From contig NZ_CP026948.1 in assembly GCF_003070865.1 (NCBI RefSeq), positions 1,116,001 to 1,180,000 on the forward strand: a stretch of DNA of 64,000 bases. Reading direction: 5' to 3'. Of the stretch, positions 40,421 to 47,944 are shown piece after piece. The notes under the pieces were generated by a model that saw only the letters and a program-made list of their open reading frames with translations, did not search any database and was not told the origin of the DNA. The first letter of the stretch is position 1. Each line of letters starts with the position of its first letter. The position numbers and the translations under genes are program-made. Source of the stretch: Corynebacterium liangguodongii. Lineage in GTDB: Bacteria > Actinomycetota > Actinomycetes > Mycobacteriales > Mycobacteriaceae.

Positions 40421-40936
40421 ATGTCTAAGAGGCATTCTGTAATAGCCTTAGCACTATCTTTTGTACTCGGAGCGCTCGGCGCCCCGGCTGCGCACGCCGC
40501 GGGAGGCTTCGCTACCTCCGCCCTCCCTAACTCATGGTCCCTTGAACCGTCTGCGTCGGTTTCTGATAAGGACGCTCCAGCATTAACTTCGCCCGATGCA
40601 GCGGATTCTCCGCTCATCACGCCTTTCGCACTTCAAGCAACCGGTGGAGCAGGAACGTGTCGTCTCGTAGTCTGGGATATCGGATGGGACACCTCATCGA
40701 ACTGGCTTGGCATTCAAGGTGGGCGCGAAAACTGCACTAACTACGCGTCGTTTAACGTCGAATTGCGGAAAGACCTCAGCCTTCGCCCTGATCCACTTCT
40801 CGGGAAGGTGACTGGTTCAGGAAATCAGATTGTCCGTGCCTTCGGAGCTTGTCAAGGGCGCGGGGCCTACTACGGAAAGGTTGTGAGTAGTACCGGGTTA
40901 CAGCTGAGAGGAGACAACTCCACAGTGTGCTACTAA
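40421..40936 (+). CDS. Small secreted four-cysteine protein
   Basis: A 171-residue protein with a clear Sec signal peptide: MSKRHSVIALALSFVLGALG followed by APAAHA, cleavage expected near residue 26. The mature part has a Ser/Pro/Ala-rich linker and a C-terminal domain of about 95 residues with four Cys (GTC, ENC, GAC, TVC), enough for two disulfides, and segments NYASFNVELRKDLSLRPDPL and GAYYGKVVSSTG that suggest a beta-rich fold seen in actinobacterial secreted proteins of unknown function. AAAGGAAAG precedes ATG 40421. It is followed at 36 nt by an ABC transporter operon, so a bacteriocin, effector or signalling protein is possible; no function is assigned. Confidence 0.75.
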   Translation: MSKRHSVIALALSFVLGALGAPAAHAAGGFATSALPNSWSLEPSASVSDKDAPALTSPDAADSPLITPFALQATGGAGTCRLVVWDIGWDTSSNWLGIQGGRENCTNYASFNVELRKDLSLRPDPLLGKVTGSGNQIVRAFGACQGRGAYYGKVVSSTGLQLRGDNSTVCY

Positions 40937-40972
40937 TGCACTCGCCAGGTCGCCAAGAATGGAGCAACGTCT

Positions 40973-41749
40973 GTGCTGATCGAGACACACACTCTGTCCA
41001 AGGTCTACCGGACCCGCGGCCGGACCATTGAGGCGCTGAAGGATGTATCGGTGAGGTTCCCTGCCGGCGTTACGGCCCTGATCGGCTCGAACGGCAGCGG
41101 AAAGTCGACGCTGATGCGCATCCTCTGCACGATTGAGTCGGCGAGTCGAGGAAGCTTCCGCCTGAATGGAAACGTCATTGAGGGCAAGGCGCGGGCCCTG
41201 TACCGGCTGCGCATTGGGTATGTTCCACAGGATGTCCGTTTCGTCTCAACGATGTCCTGCAAGGACGTCCTGGCATATGCTGGCTGGGTTGCGGGGCTTG
41301 ACCGCAAGCGCTATCTCACGCGGATACCCGAAGTGCTCGAACTCGTTGATTTGCCCGATGCCGTCAATGCTCGGATTGGTTCTCTCTCGGGCGGGCAGAA
41401 TCGGCGGATAGGAATTGCGGCAGCGCTGATGCATGAGCCGGAGATCCTGTTCTTAGATGAGCCCACCGCGGGGCTGGACCCGCAGGCGCGGATCGAGGTA
41501 CGGAAGATCCTCAACCAGGTAGCGAGCACGGCAACCGTTGTCTTTTCCACTCACCTTGCGGATGATGTGGCCACGCTGGCCCAGCGCGTGATTGCCATGA
41601 ACGCAGGTCGTGCGGCCTACGAGGGATCCTGGAATGAACTTGTCGAAGCAGCGATGCAGTCGCAAGACGCGGATTTGACTCACGACGACCTTGAACTCGC
41701 TCTCACGCACGTGGCAAACACCTCCGCCGACAAAGGCAGCGCATCATGA
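40973..41749 (+). CDS. ABC transporter ATP-binding protein
   Basis: A 258-residue ABC ATPase with Walker A GSNGSGKST near residue 40, signature LSGGQNRRIGIAAALMHEPE near residue 140, Walker B ILFLDEPTAGLDP and the H-loop STHLADDVATLAQ. The A-type single-domain layout with a short C-terminal extension fits ABC-2 exporters (drug, lantibiotic or self-immunity systems). GTG 40973 has GGAG 8 nt upstream. Its stop overlaps the next gene by 4 nt (ATGA), so ATPase and permease are coupled. Confidence 0.88.
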   Translation: MLIETHTLSKVYRTRGRTIEALKDVSVRFPAGVTALIGSNGSGKSTLMRILCTIESASRGSFRLNGNVIEGKARALYRLRIGYVPQDVRFVSTMSCKDVLAYAGWVAGLDRKRYLTRIPEVLELVDLPDAVNARIGSLSGGQNRRIGIAAALMHEPEILFLDEPTAGLDPQARIEVRKILNQVASTATVVFSTHLADDVATLAQRVIAMNAGRAAYEGSWNELVEAAMQSQDADLTHDDLELALTHVANTSADKGSAS

Positions 41750-43029
41750 TCGTGAGGAAGCTGGGCTCCCCCGCCATGCTCTTGCTCGGAATCGTTCTCG
41801 TGGTGTCCAGCGTCGCGACGTCATTGTGGTTCGCCACCAAGGAACTTGGATTTGACTATCTCCGCTGGCCTGACGTCGCGTTGCAGCTTCGCGAGGCAAC
41901 GTGTTTCCTCGCGTTTGCCCTCGCCGTGGTGTCGGCTTTTAACGTAGCTGCGCTCACTGCCCCGGGGATTAACTCTGCGTCTGTCCTGGGAAAACATCCC
42001 ATCCACCGACAGATTCTCCAGCTCATAGTAGTTCCCGCTGTCATCATTGCGCTTGGTATAGGCCTTGGATTTCTCCCGACAGTCATTGTGGGCATAGGCC
42101 AGGGCCACGCCTCGATAGGTGGATTTGGTCTTGGCTTTCTCGCGTGTATCTCCTTTTTGGTCACGATTGCATCGCTGGCAGCGCTGCTCGGCATCTTGCT
42201 CAGGTCATTCCATCCGGTTATCTCGGCTGTTGTCGCGCTGCTCTTGACATACTTCCTGGTCGCGCTCGCGGCCAATTCCTCGTGGGCGTGGGCTGCCGCT
42301 CCCATCAACCTAGGTGCTGGTATTAGACCAATCGATCTCATCGAGCCGAGAAACGCTAGTGCGTCTGCTCTGGTCTGTCTGCTCGTCGCCTGCCTGAGCC
42401 TGGCACTTGTGAGCTTTGTCGTGGAGGCGTCGAGGATGGCCATGGCCGCGAGCGCCGCGGCTTTTACGGGCATCGTCGGTGTTGCCGCAGCCGGGCAACT
42501 CCTTGCGGGATCTGTCGACATCGTCGACAATGATGTGTGCGAATTCACGGCACGGGGAACCGAAGTCTGCGTGAACGCCGCCGACGCGCCTGGCCTGAGA
42601 CGCGCGGTCGACGACGTGTCAGCCGTGGAAGCCTACATTCCCGCAGAGAAGTCTCTCGCAGCCACAGATTCGTTCCGCATCATGACTCAAAGCGACTACG
42701 ATCACTTCCAGATCCGGGGAGATCAGCGGCGTATAGACGTCGGCCAGTACGTGCTCAGCGGTCTCGGCATCGAAAACTGTACTGATCCTACGTCAGAGGG
42801 GGCCTTCGTCATCGACAGGGTGGGTGTGTACATCCTCAACACCACCGGCGCGTATTCCAAGGTGGTCGCTGAAAACGGTGCCTTCTATAAGGCTTTTAGC
42901 GACTCCGGAGAAGCGTTAACAGGCCCAGCAGATGAGCTGTCCCAGCTTCCCATAGACGTCGCGGATCGGCTCATTTTAGACAACTGGGACGCAATTACCT
43001 CGTGTCGAGGCACGTACGAGATGTTTTGA
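41746..43029 (+). CDS. ABC-2-like permease with extracytoplasmic Cys domain
   Basis: A 427-residue membrane protein. About seven hydrophobic helices fill residues 8-255 (first: LGSPAMLLLGIVLVVSSVAT). The last roughly 170 residues form a soluble, probably extracytoplasmic domain with four Cys (DNDVC, EVCVN, ENCTD, TSCRG). I do not recognise a named permease family; role as membrane partner of the preceding ATPase is inferred from the 4-nt overlap. The Cys-rich outside domain could contact the Cys-containing secreted product of the first gene. Confidence 0.65.
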   Translation: MIVRKLGSPAMLLLGIVLVVSSVATSLWFATKELGFDYLRWPDVALQLREATCFLAFALAVVSAFNVAALTAPGINSASVLGKHPIHRQILQLIVVPAVIIALGIGLGFLPTVIVGIGQGHASIGGFGLGFLACISFLVTIASLAALLGILLRSFHPVISAVVALLLTYFLVALAANSSWAWAAAPINLGAGIRPIDLIEPRNASASALVCLLVACLSLALVSFVVEASRMAMAASAAAFTGIVGVAAAGQLLAGSVDIVDNDVCEFTARGTEVCVNAADAPGLRRAVDDVSAVEAYIPAEKSLAATDSFRIMTQSDYDHFQIRGDQRRIDVGQYVLSGLGIENCTDPTSEGAFVIDRVGVYILNTTGAYSKVVAENGAFYKAFSDSGEALTGPADELSQLPIDVADRLILDNWDAITSCRGTYEMF

Positions 43030-43032
43030 GGT

Positions 43033-43064
43033 CTCGGTGCTGCCTAGTGCACCCGCTCACCGAG
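43033..43064 (+). repeat. Intercistronic hairpin
   Basis: CTCGGTG (43033-43039) and CACCGAG (43058-43064) form a 7-bp stem with an 18-nt loop between the permease and the third operon gene, just upstream of AAGGAGAA. It may slow or attenuate downstream transcription, or protect the upstream message. Confidence 0.4.
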
Positions 43065-43080
43065 CAGTTAAGGAGAATCG

Positions 43081-43758
43081 ATGCCGCACCGGAGCGTTTT
43101 CTTATCTACCCCCTGGACCGTGCTAATCGCTCTCGCCGGTGTGTGCGCGATCATGGTTCGATTTTTGAGGGACATCACGTTTCACGTCGGCCCATCGTCC
43201 ATCGACCCGTACGTTATTACCGCAAGCGAAATCGTCCCGCTGCTCTATGCGGTATGCGCTGTCGCGCTTGCCGCACCCCGCATGCCGGATGTGGATCTGC
43301 GAAGAATTCGGGCGCAATGGCTGGCGGTGGGGCGTTATGCGACTGCGGCGCTTCTTGTTGCAGGGGTTGCGAGCTTCGCTGCATATCAGGTGAAGGTTGC
43401 GTATTTCTTGGAAATGCAATCATTTACGAGAGTTCTCTTATCGAGCGAGGGCGGAGGACCAGAGTCGGAACTGATAGTGAACAATAGCCTGCTACTTCTC
43501 GCTATCGCAGGTATCGCTATCACCCTCCTGGGCAAGCTGCGCGGGGTGATTGCCTCGATTGTGTTGTGGATGCTTGCTAACTCGCCTCTACTGTTTACCT
43601 ACGACTTGAGCCCATGGCCCTTCGACATCCTGGAAGAGGAAGGTCCCTGGGTGTCGTGGCCGCACATCGGGACGACCGCTGTGGTCTTCCTCGCCGCATT
43701 CCTCGTCGAATTTCGGACCGCCGGGGCAAGTGCCGTGGCAGCGCGCGAAGACAAGTAG
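43081..43758 (+). CDS. Multi-spanning membrane protein of the secreted-protein operon
   Basis: A 225-residue protein with about five hydrophobic segments (TPWTVLIALAGVCAIMVRFL; EIVPLLYAVCAVALAAP; YATAALLVAGVASFAAY; NNSLLLLAIAGIAITLL; GTTAVVFLAAFLVEF). No recognised family. AAGGAGAA is well placed before ATG 43081. As last gene of the operon after an ATPase and a permease, it is a candidate second permease subunit or an immunity protein; both are inference. Its stop lies 3 nt from the convergent pdxT stop. Confidence 0.65.
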   Translation: MPHRSVFLSTPWTVLIALAGVCAIMVRFLRDITFHVGPSSIDPYVITASEIVPLLYAVCAVALAAPRMPDVDLRRIRAQWLAVGRYATAALLVAGVASFAAYQVKVAYFLEMQSFTRVLLSSEGGGPESELIVNNSLLLLAIAGIAITLLGKLRGVIASIVLWMLANSPLLFTYDLSPWPFDILEEEGPWVSWPHIGTTAVVFLAAFLVEFRTAGASAVAAREDK

Positions 43759-43761
43759 CGA

Positions 43762-44328
43762 TCAATTACGGACGCGCACCTTTTCCACAAACCTCGCGTG
43801 GATCGTCGTATCCCCCGTCAGCTCCGGGTGAAAGCTCACCGCCAGAGCGCTGCGCGTCTCGACGCCCACGATGCGCCCGCCTTTGGTGGCGATGACCTCG
43901 ACCCCGTCGCCGACGCTTAAGACCTCCGGCGCGCGGATGTAGGCGGCCTCGACCGTCCCGTAAGCGGTGTCGATGCGCTCGACGGCGCTATTGACCTGAC
44001 GCCCGAACGCGTTGCGGCGCACTCGCATCGGGATCACGCCCAGGCCCTCCTGCCCCGGCGCCGGGTCCTCGATCTCGGTGGCCAGCGTGATGAGCCCCGC
44101 GCAGGTGCCGAGCACCGGAAGCCCGTCGCGCAGCGCGGCGGCGAAGGCTTCGCGCTGGCCGAAGATGCGCAGCAGCCGGTCGATTGTCGAGGACTCGCCT
44201 CCCGGGATGACCAGTCCGTCGACGTCGTCGAAGCGGCGCAGCAGCGCGACCTCAGCGCCGAGGGATTTAAGCATCTCTGCGTGCTCGCGCACGCCGCCCT
44301 GCAGCGCCAGGACGCCGATCCTTACCAT
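43762..44328 (-). CDS. pdxT: PdxT, glutaminase subunit of pyridoxal 5'-phosphate synthase
   Basis: A 188-residue class I glutamine amidotransferase that makes ammonia for PdxS. Motifs: [20 protein letters not shown] at the start, [14 protein letters not shown] (oxyanion region), [11 protein letters not shown] (catalytic Cys) and [12 protein letters not shown] (catalytic His/Glu). ATG 44328 overlaps the pdxS stop by 7 nt, coupling the two subunits. The longer upstream open frame lies antisense inside pdxS and is not coding. Confidence 0.96.
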   Translation of the reverse strand: MVRIGVLALQGGVREHAEMLKSLGAEVALLRRFDDVDGLVIPGGESSTIDRLLRIFGQREAFAAALRDGLPVLGTCAGLITLATEIEDPAPGQEGLGVIPMRVRRNAFGRQVNSAVERIDTAYGTVEAAYIRAPEVLSVGDGVEVIATKGGRIVGVETRSALAVSFHPELTGDTTIHARFVEKVRVRN

Positions 44329-45206
44329 CCGCGCTCCGCCAGGCGGTGCGGTGCGGGCACGTCGGCGACGTTGATGCCCACCATGGCCTCGCCGAGGCCG
44401 CGGGAGGCCTCCGTGACGGCCGCGATGTCGTCCCAGGCGGCGGTGGCCTTTACGATGGCCGCCGCGCGGGCGGCCGGGTTGCCGGACTTGAAGATGCCGG
44501 AGCCGACGAAGACGCCGTCGGCGCCGAGCTGCATCATCAAAGCGGCGTCGGCAGGCGTCGCCACGCCGCCGGCGGTAAAGAGAACTACGGGAAGCTCCCC
44601 GTGCTCGGCGACGTATGCGACGAGGTCGTAGGGCGCCTGCAGCTCCTTGGCGGCGACGTAGAGCTCGTCGCGGCTGGAGTTCCACAGGGACTGCAGCCGG
44701 GCGATCTCCGCCTTGATGGTGCGGATGTGCTTGGTGGCCTCGGAGACATCCCCGGTGCCTGCCTCTCCCTTGGAGCGGATCATGGCGGCGCCCTCGTTGA
44801 TGCGTCGCAAAGCTTCGCCCAAGTTGGTCGCGCCGCAGACGAAAGGCACGGTAAACGGGCGCTTGTCAATGTGGTTGACGTAGTCGGCGGGGCTTAACAC
44901 CTCGGACTCGTCGATGTAGTCGACGCCGAGGTGCTCGAGGATGCGGGCCTCGACCGTGTGGCCGATGCGGGCCTTGGCCATGACGGGAATATCCACGGCG
45001 GAGGTGATCGCTTCGATGAGGTCGGGGTCCGACATGCGGGCCACCCCGCCCTGGGCGCGGATGTCGGCGGGCACGCGCTCGAGCGCCATGACGGCCACGG
45101 CGCCGGCATCTTCGGCGATGCGAGCCTGCTCGGGCGTGACGACGTCCATGATCACCCCGCCCTTGAGCATTTGGGCCAGTCCAGATTTCACAGTGGTATC
45201 GGTCAT
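44322..45206 (-). CDS. pdxS: PdxS, synthase subunit of pyridoxal 5'-phosphate synthase
   Basis: A 294-residue (beta/alpha)8 enzyme forming PLP from ribose 5-phosphate, glyceraldehyde 3-phosphate and ammonia. Very conserved segments include [20 protein letters not shown], then [20 protein letters not shown], then [20 protein letters not shown] (active-site Lys) and [23 protein letters not shown] 45206 is the family start; upstream codons fall into the divergent promoter. It is divergent from pdxR. Confidence 0.97.
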   Translation of the reverse strand: MTDTTVKSGLAQMLKGGVIMDVVTPEQARIAEDAGAVAVMALERVPADIRAQGGVARMSDPDLIEAITSAVDIPVMAKARIGHTVEARILEHLGVDYIDESEVLSPADYVNHIDKRPFTVPFVCGATNLGEALRRINEGAAMIRSKGEAGTGDVSEATKHIRTIKAEIARLQSLWNSSRDELYVAAKELQAPYDLVAYVAEHGELPVVLFTAGGVATPADAALMMQLGADGVFVGSGIFKSGNPAARAAAIVKATAAWDDIAAVTEASRGLGEAMVGINVADVPAPHRLAERGW

Positions 45207-45227
45207 GCGTTCCAGGGTGCGCTCGCA

Positions 45228-45274
45228 ACTGGTAGATTGCAAGGGCCAGTAACCCGCGATTATTTTGGACCAGT
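45228..45274. promoter_or_regulatory. Three ACTGG half-sites between pdxS and pdxR (likely PdxR operator)
   Basis: ACTGG at 45228-45232 on + and its complement CCAGT at 45246-45250 and 45270-45274 lie in the 70-bp divergent gap. Each is embedded in a similar context (AAACTGGTCC on -, GCAACTGGTAGA on +). TATTTT at 45261-45266 is a likely pdxR -10 box. MocR-type PdxR proteins bind repeated sites in this position. Confidence 0.5.
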
Positions 45275-45276
45275 TT

Positions 45277-46632
45277 ATGTTTACCGTCGATCGCTCCCTT
45301 CCAACCTCCTTGCCGAACCAGATCGCGACCGGCATGCGCACGCTGTTTGGCTCCGGGAAGCTCGCCGCTGGCGACAAGGTGCCCTCCACCCGCGAGCTCG
45401 CCCGCCAGCTCGGGGTCTCGCGCGGCAGCGTCGTGGCCGCCTACGACCAGCTCGTCGCCGAGGGCTTCCTCCTTACGGCGCAGGGCGCGCCGACCGTCGT
45501 GCACCCCTGCCTGCCCCGCCGCGCAGCTGTGGCGCCCCACTCCCCCGCACCCACGCGCCCCTCGCAGCAAAGGACAATCTCCTTGCGCCCTTCCTCCGGA
45601 CATGCCGGAACGATCGGCACCGCCGCGTGGCGCCGTGCCTGGCGGGAGGCCGCGGATGCCCCAGCTCGGGACCTCGACAAGTCGGGAGAGCCGAGGCTGC
45701 GCGGCGCCATCGCGGAGCACCTCCGGCTCGCCCGCGGCCTCACCGTCGACCCGGGCACCGTGCTCGTGACCGGCGGTTCACGCGACGGACTACTGCTCAT
45801 CCTCATGTCATTGGGCCGCAGTCTGCGCGTGGGCGTGGAGGACCCAGGCCACCCCGGGCTGCACACGATCATCCCCCTCGCGGGACACACGCCCGTGACG
45901 TGCCGCAACGACGCGCGTGGGGTTGTGGTCGAGGCGCTTCCGGACGACCTCGACGCCCTGTTGGTAACGCCCTCGCACCTCTACCCGCTCGGCGGGGCGA
46001 TGCCGGCGCCGCGGCGCGCTGAACTGCTCGAATGGGCGGCTAGCCGCGGGGTGGTTGTCATCGAGGATGATTTCAACAGCGAGCTGCGCTACCGCATCTC
46101 CCCGCAGCCGCCCTTGGCCACGCTTTCCACCGACGCCACCGTGATCACGCTGGGCACGTTCACGACGCTGTTGAGCAAGCAGTTCAGCGCGGGCTACGTC
46201 GTTGCCGGCGCTGCGGCGGTAGGGGCGCTGCGCCGGACGCGAGAGATGCTCGGCATGCCGGTCTCCCCCGTCACCCAACACGCCATCGCTAACCTCCTCG
46301 AAGGCGGGCACGTGCGGCGCACCACGAGGGCGGTGCACAAGCGGCTTGCAGAGCGAAAAGACATCGTCAGCGCGCAGGTTGTGCCCGCGTTGCGCAGGAA
46401 TGGGGCCACCGAAATCGAGCGAGAGGAGGTCCTCGGCGTCGACCTACTCGTTCGGTTCGGCGACGGCGCAGCGCAGGAACAGTTCAAAAACCGGCTCACT
46501 GCAGGAGGGGTCGAATGCGGCCACGTCGACGCCGGGTCACCGGAGGGGATCTTGATCAGCTTCGGGCACCTGAGCCAGCGGGACTTCGACGCCGCGGTGG
46601 GCGCGATAAGGAAGATATCAGGCGAGGGATAG
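45277..46632 (+). CDS. pdxR: PdxR, MocR/GntR-type regulator of PLP synthesis
   Basis: A 451-residue fusion of a GntR winged helix (residues 10-75: [20 protein letters not shown], then [17 protein letters not shown]) and a class I aminotransferase-like domain. The PLP-binding Lys region is [29 protein letters not shown] carries the Asp near the pyridine nitrogen. In C. glutamicum PdxR activates pdxST when PLP is scarce. ATG 45277 is chosen over TTG 45265. It is divergent from pdxS, the standard arrangement. Confidence 0.93.
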   Translation: MFTVDRSLPTSLPNQIATGMRTLFGSGKLAAGDKVPSTRELARQLGVSRGSVVAAYDQLVAEGFLLTAQGAPTVVHPCLPRRAAVAPHSPAPTRPSQQRTISLRPSSGHAGTIGTAAWRRAWREAADAPARDLDKSGEPRLRGAIAEHLRLARGLTVDPGTVLVTGGSRDGLLLILMSLGRSLRVGVEDPGHPGLHTIIPLAGHTPVTCRNDARGVVVEALPDDLDALLVTPSHLYPLGGAMPAPRRAELLEWAASRGVVVIEDDFNSELRYRISPQPPLATLSTDATVITLGTFTTLLSKQFSAGYVVAGAAAVGALRRTREMLGMPVSPVTQHAIANLLEGGHVRRTTRAVHKRLAERKDIVSAQVVPALRRNGATEIEREEVLGVDLLVRFGDGAAQEQFKNRLTAGGVECGHVDAGSPEGILISFGHLSQRDFDAAVGAIRKISGEG

Positions 46633-46799
46633 CTCTCTATCCATTGCGTAGGAGGCATGCGAACGGCAATGAATTAACAAAGCGGACTGGCGCTCGCAGA
46701 AAACTACTTGAAGTCTAGTTATCAATAATCGAGCGCCGTGTTTATGAATCACTGAACGACGTAATCAATTATGCACCATTTTGCCGCAAACAATACAAA

Positions 46800-47120
46800 T
46801 TAATGCAAGGTGTCAATCAAAGTGCGGGCCTGCACTATGCTGACTCCTGGTCGGCTTTCTCGGAGAGCCCTAATGGCTGCAGTTGGCCCCTCTTCCGCTT
46901 TAACTCGTTTGAGGATGAGTTGTTCCTCTTCTGGCAGTACGACATTTGCTGCGCTTCCGCCTGACCGCCATGATAGACCGAAAACAAGCAATGCGAGCGA
47001 AAAGCCGATGCTGATAAACCCGATGATCGCAAGTGCACTACTCGGGCCGTCGGAAAGTGCTATGCAAAGGCTTCCCACTATAAGAACAACGACAAACGAT
47101 TTTAGAAGCTTATTACGCAT
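46800..47120 (-). CDS. Small membrane protein with L7/L12-C-like tail
   Basis: A 106-residue protein with two hydrophobic helices (LLKSFVVVLIVGSLCIALS and ALAIIGFISIGFSLALLVFG) and a cytoplasmic tail GPTAAIRALRESRPGVSIVQ-ARTLID that resembles the ribosomal L7/L12 C-terminal helix pattern found in several small actinobacterial membrane proteins. GAGGAGG precedes ATG 47120, a very strong ribosome-binding site. It lies 19 nt downstream of the broken secreted-protein gene, probably as a co-transcribed partner. Immunity or membrane-anchoring is only a guess. The 167 bp between it and pdxR are A+T-rich and hold nothing I recognise. Confidence 0.6.
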   Translation of the reverse strand: MRNKLLKSFVVVLIVGSLCIALSDGPSSALAIIGFISIGFSLALLVFGLSWRSGGSAANVVLPEEEQLILKRVKAEEGPTAAIRALRESRPGVSIVQARTLIDTLH

Positions 47121-47139
47121 TAATCCTCCTCAGCGCACG

Positions 47140-47856
47140 TTAAGCACAGTTTTCTCTAACTGCAGTAATCCCCAGCAATTCGGATGCAGTAGCGCCGGCT
47201 GCGTCAAGCCCCGCTTGCAGGCGCTCCGCGTTAGTTGTTGCGCCAGTTAGCAGCTGCATCGCCTCCTTGACATTGCCGATGGTTTTCACGAACTTTGCCA
47301 GTTTTACTGCGGCTCCTACGGGGGCAGCAATGATGGCCGTCACGGAAGCGACACATTTGCTCCAGCCCCACACACCTTCTGGATCAGCAACTACAGGATA
47401 GGATATCTCGTCCGAAAGCGCAATGGATTGGACTATTCCCCCATCAACTATTTCGTATTTAGTGGGAACATTTTTGCCGGAAGCGTCAACCGCCCATGGT
47501 GCGGAAATGGACCCCAGGACTTCGCCAGCCTCGCTTTAGAGAGTGACCGACCCGTCGCTGTTTTGGACCAAGTTGATGCCTGAAGGATGGTCAAACATGA
47601 AGAGGTACTCTGAGGGTGAGTTCGGTCCATCGATCCGAATCTTTTGAGAGAATCGTGCTCCGTCGGTCCACGAGTCTATCTTATATGGGTCAGTTGCTTG
47701 TTCAGCGGAGTCCCGGTTTGCTTGCCCTGTGACTTCCAGAGTGCCCGATTGTGGATCAATGACGGTTACCGATTCAGGGATTTCGTCTGCTGCAGCTTCG
47801 GATGCCTGTGTAAACAACAGGCAGGTGGCAATAAAAAGCGGTGTGAATTTCCTCAT
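47140..47856 (-). pseudogene. Secreted YPVVADP-motif protein gene interrupted by one in-frame TAA
   Basis: The reading frame from ATG 47856 encodes a signal peptide (MRKFTPLFIATCLLFTQASE, then AAA) and a mature N-terminal part up to codon 106, where TAA occurs at 47536-47538. The same frame then continues without another stop for 131 codons to 47140: SEAGEVLGSISAPWAVDASG, then a turn, then DEISYPVVADPEGVWGWSKC and an Ala-rich helical tail. PWAVDA, VPTKYE and YPVVADP are characteristic of a family of actinobacterial secreted proteins, so one nonsense codon has split a 237-residue protein. TAGCGT and TTGACA upstream still form a promoter. Readthrough, a sequencing error or recent inactivation are all possible. 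Confidence 0.75.
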
Positions 47857-47862
47857 GTCCTC

Positions 47863-47890
47863 ACGCTAACTCTCTGGGGGGGCATGTCAA
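47863..47890 (-). promoter_or_regulatory. Promoter of the YPVVADP-protein gene
   Basis: TTGACA (47890-47885), 16-bp spacer, TAGCGT (47868-47863), then 6 nt to ATG 47856. A near-palindrome GAAAACGATTTTC (47900-47912) lies just upstream and could bind a regulator. Confidence 0.5.
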
Positions 47891-47944
47891 GGGATAGTTG
47901 AAAACGATTTTCGTAGACGGCACACCGTTACACGATCTGATTCG

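Larger units (their letters stand above)
40212..47944. other. Accessory block inserted between dop and arc
   Basis: The dop and arc genes encode the two ends of the pupylation pathway and usually lie close together. Here they are separated by about 7.7 kb holding a secreted-protein/ABC operon, pdxTS-pdxR, and a small membrane gene beside a broken secreted-protein gene. The 46633-47900 stretch is visibly richer in A+T than the flanks. No integrase, transposase, terminal repeat or attachment site is visible, so the block could be an old insertion or a rearrangement. Confidence 0.6.

Noticed and set aside
47448..47630. 60-codon minus-strand frame overlapping the pseudogene
   Set aside because: It is out of frame with the YPVVADP protein and has no motif; it does not rescue the stop by frameshift.
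47900..47912. Fur/Zur box GAAAACGATTTTC
   Set aside because: Only a 5-bp arm near-palindrome; too short to call a metal-regulator operator and not linked to metal genes.
40212..47944. Prophage or insertion sequence in the accessory block
   Set aside because: No integrase, transposase, terminal inverted repeats or tRNA attachment site could be found by eye.
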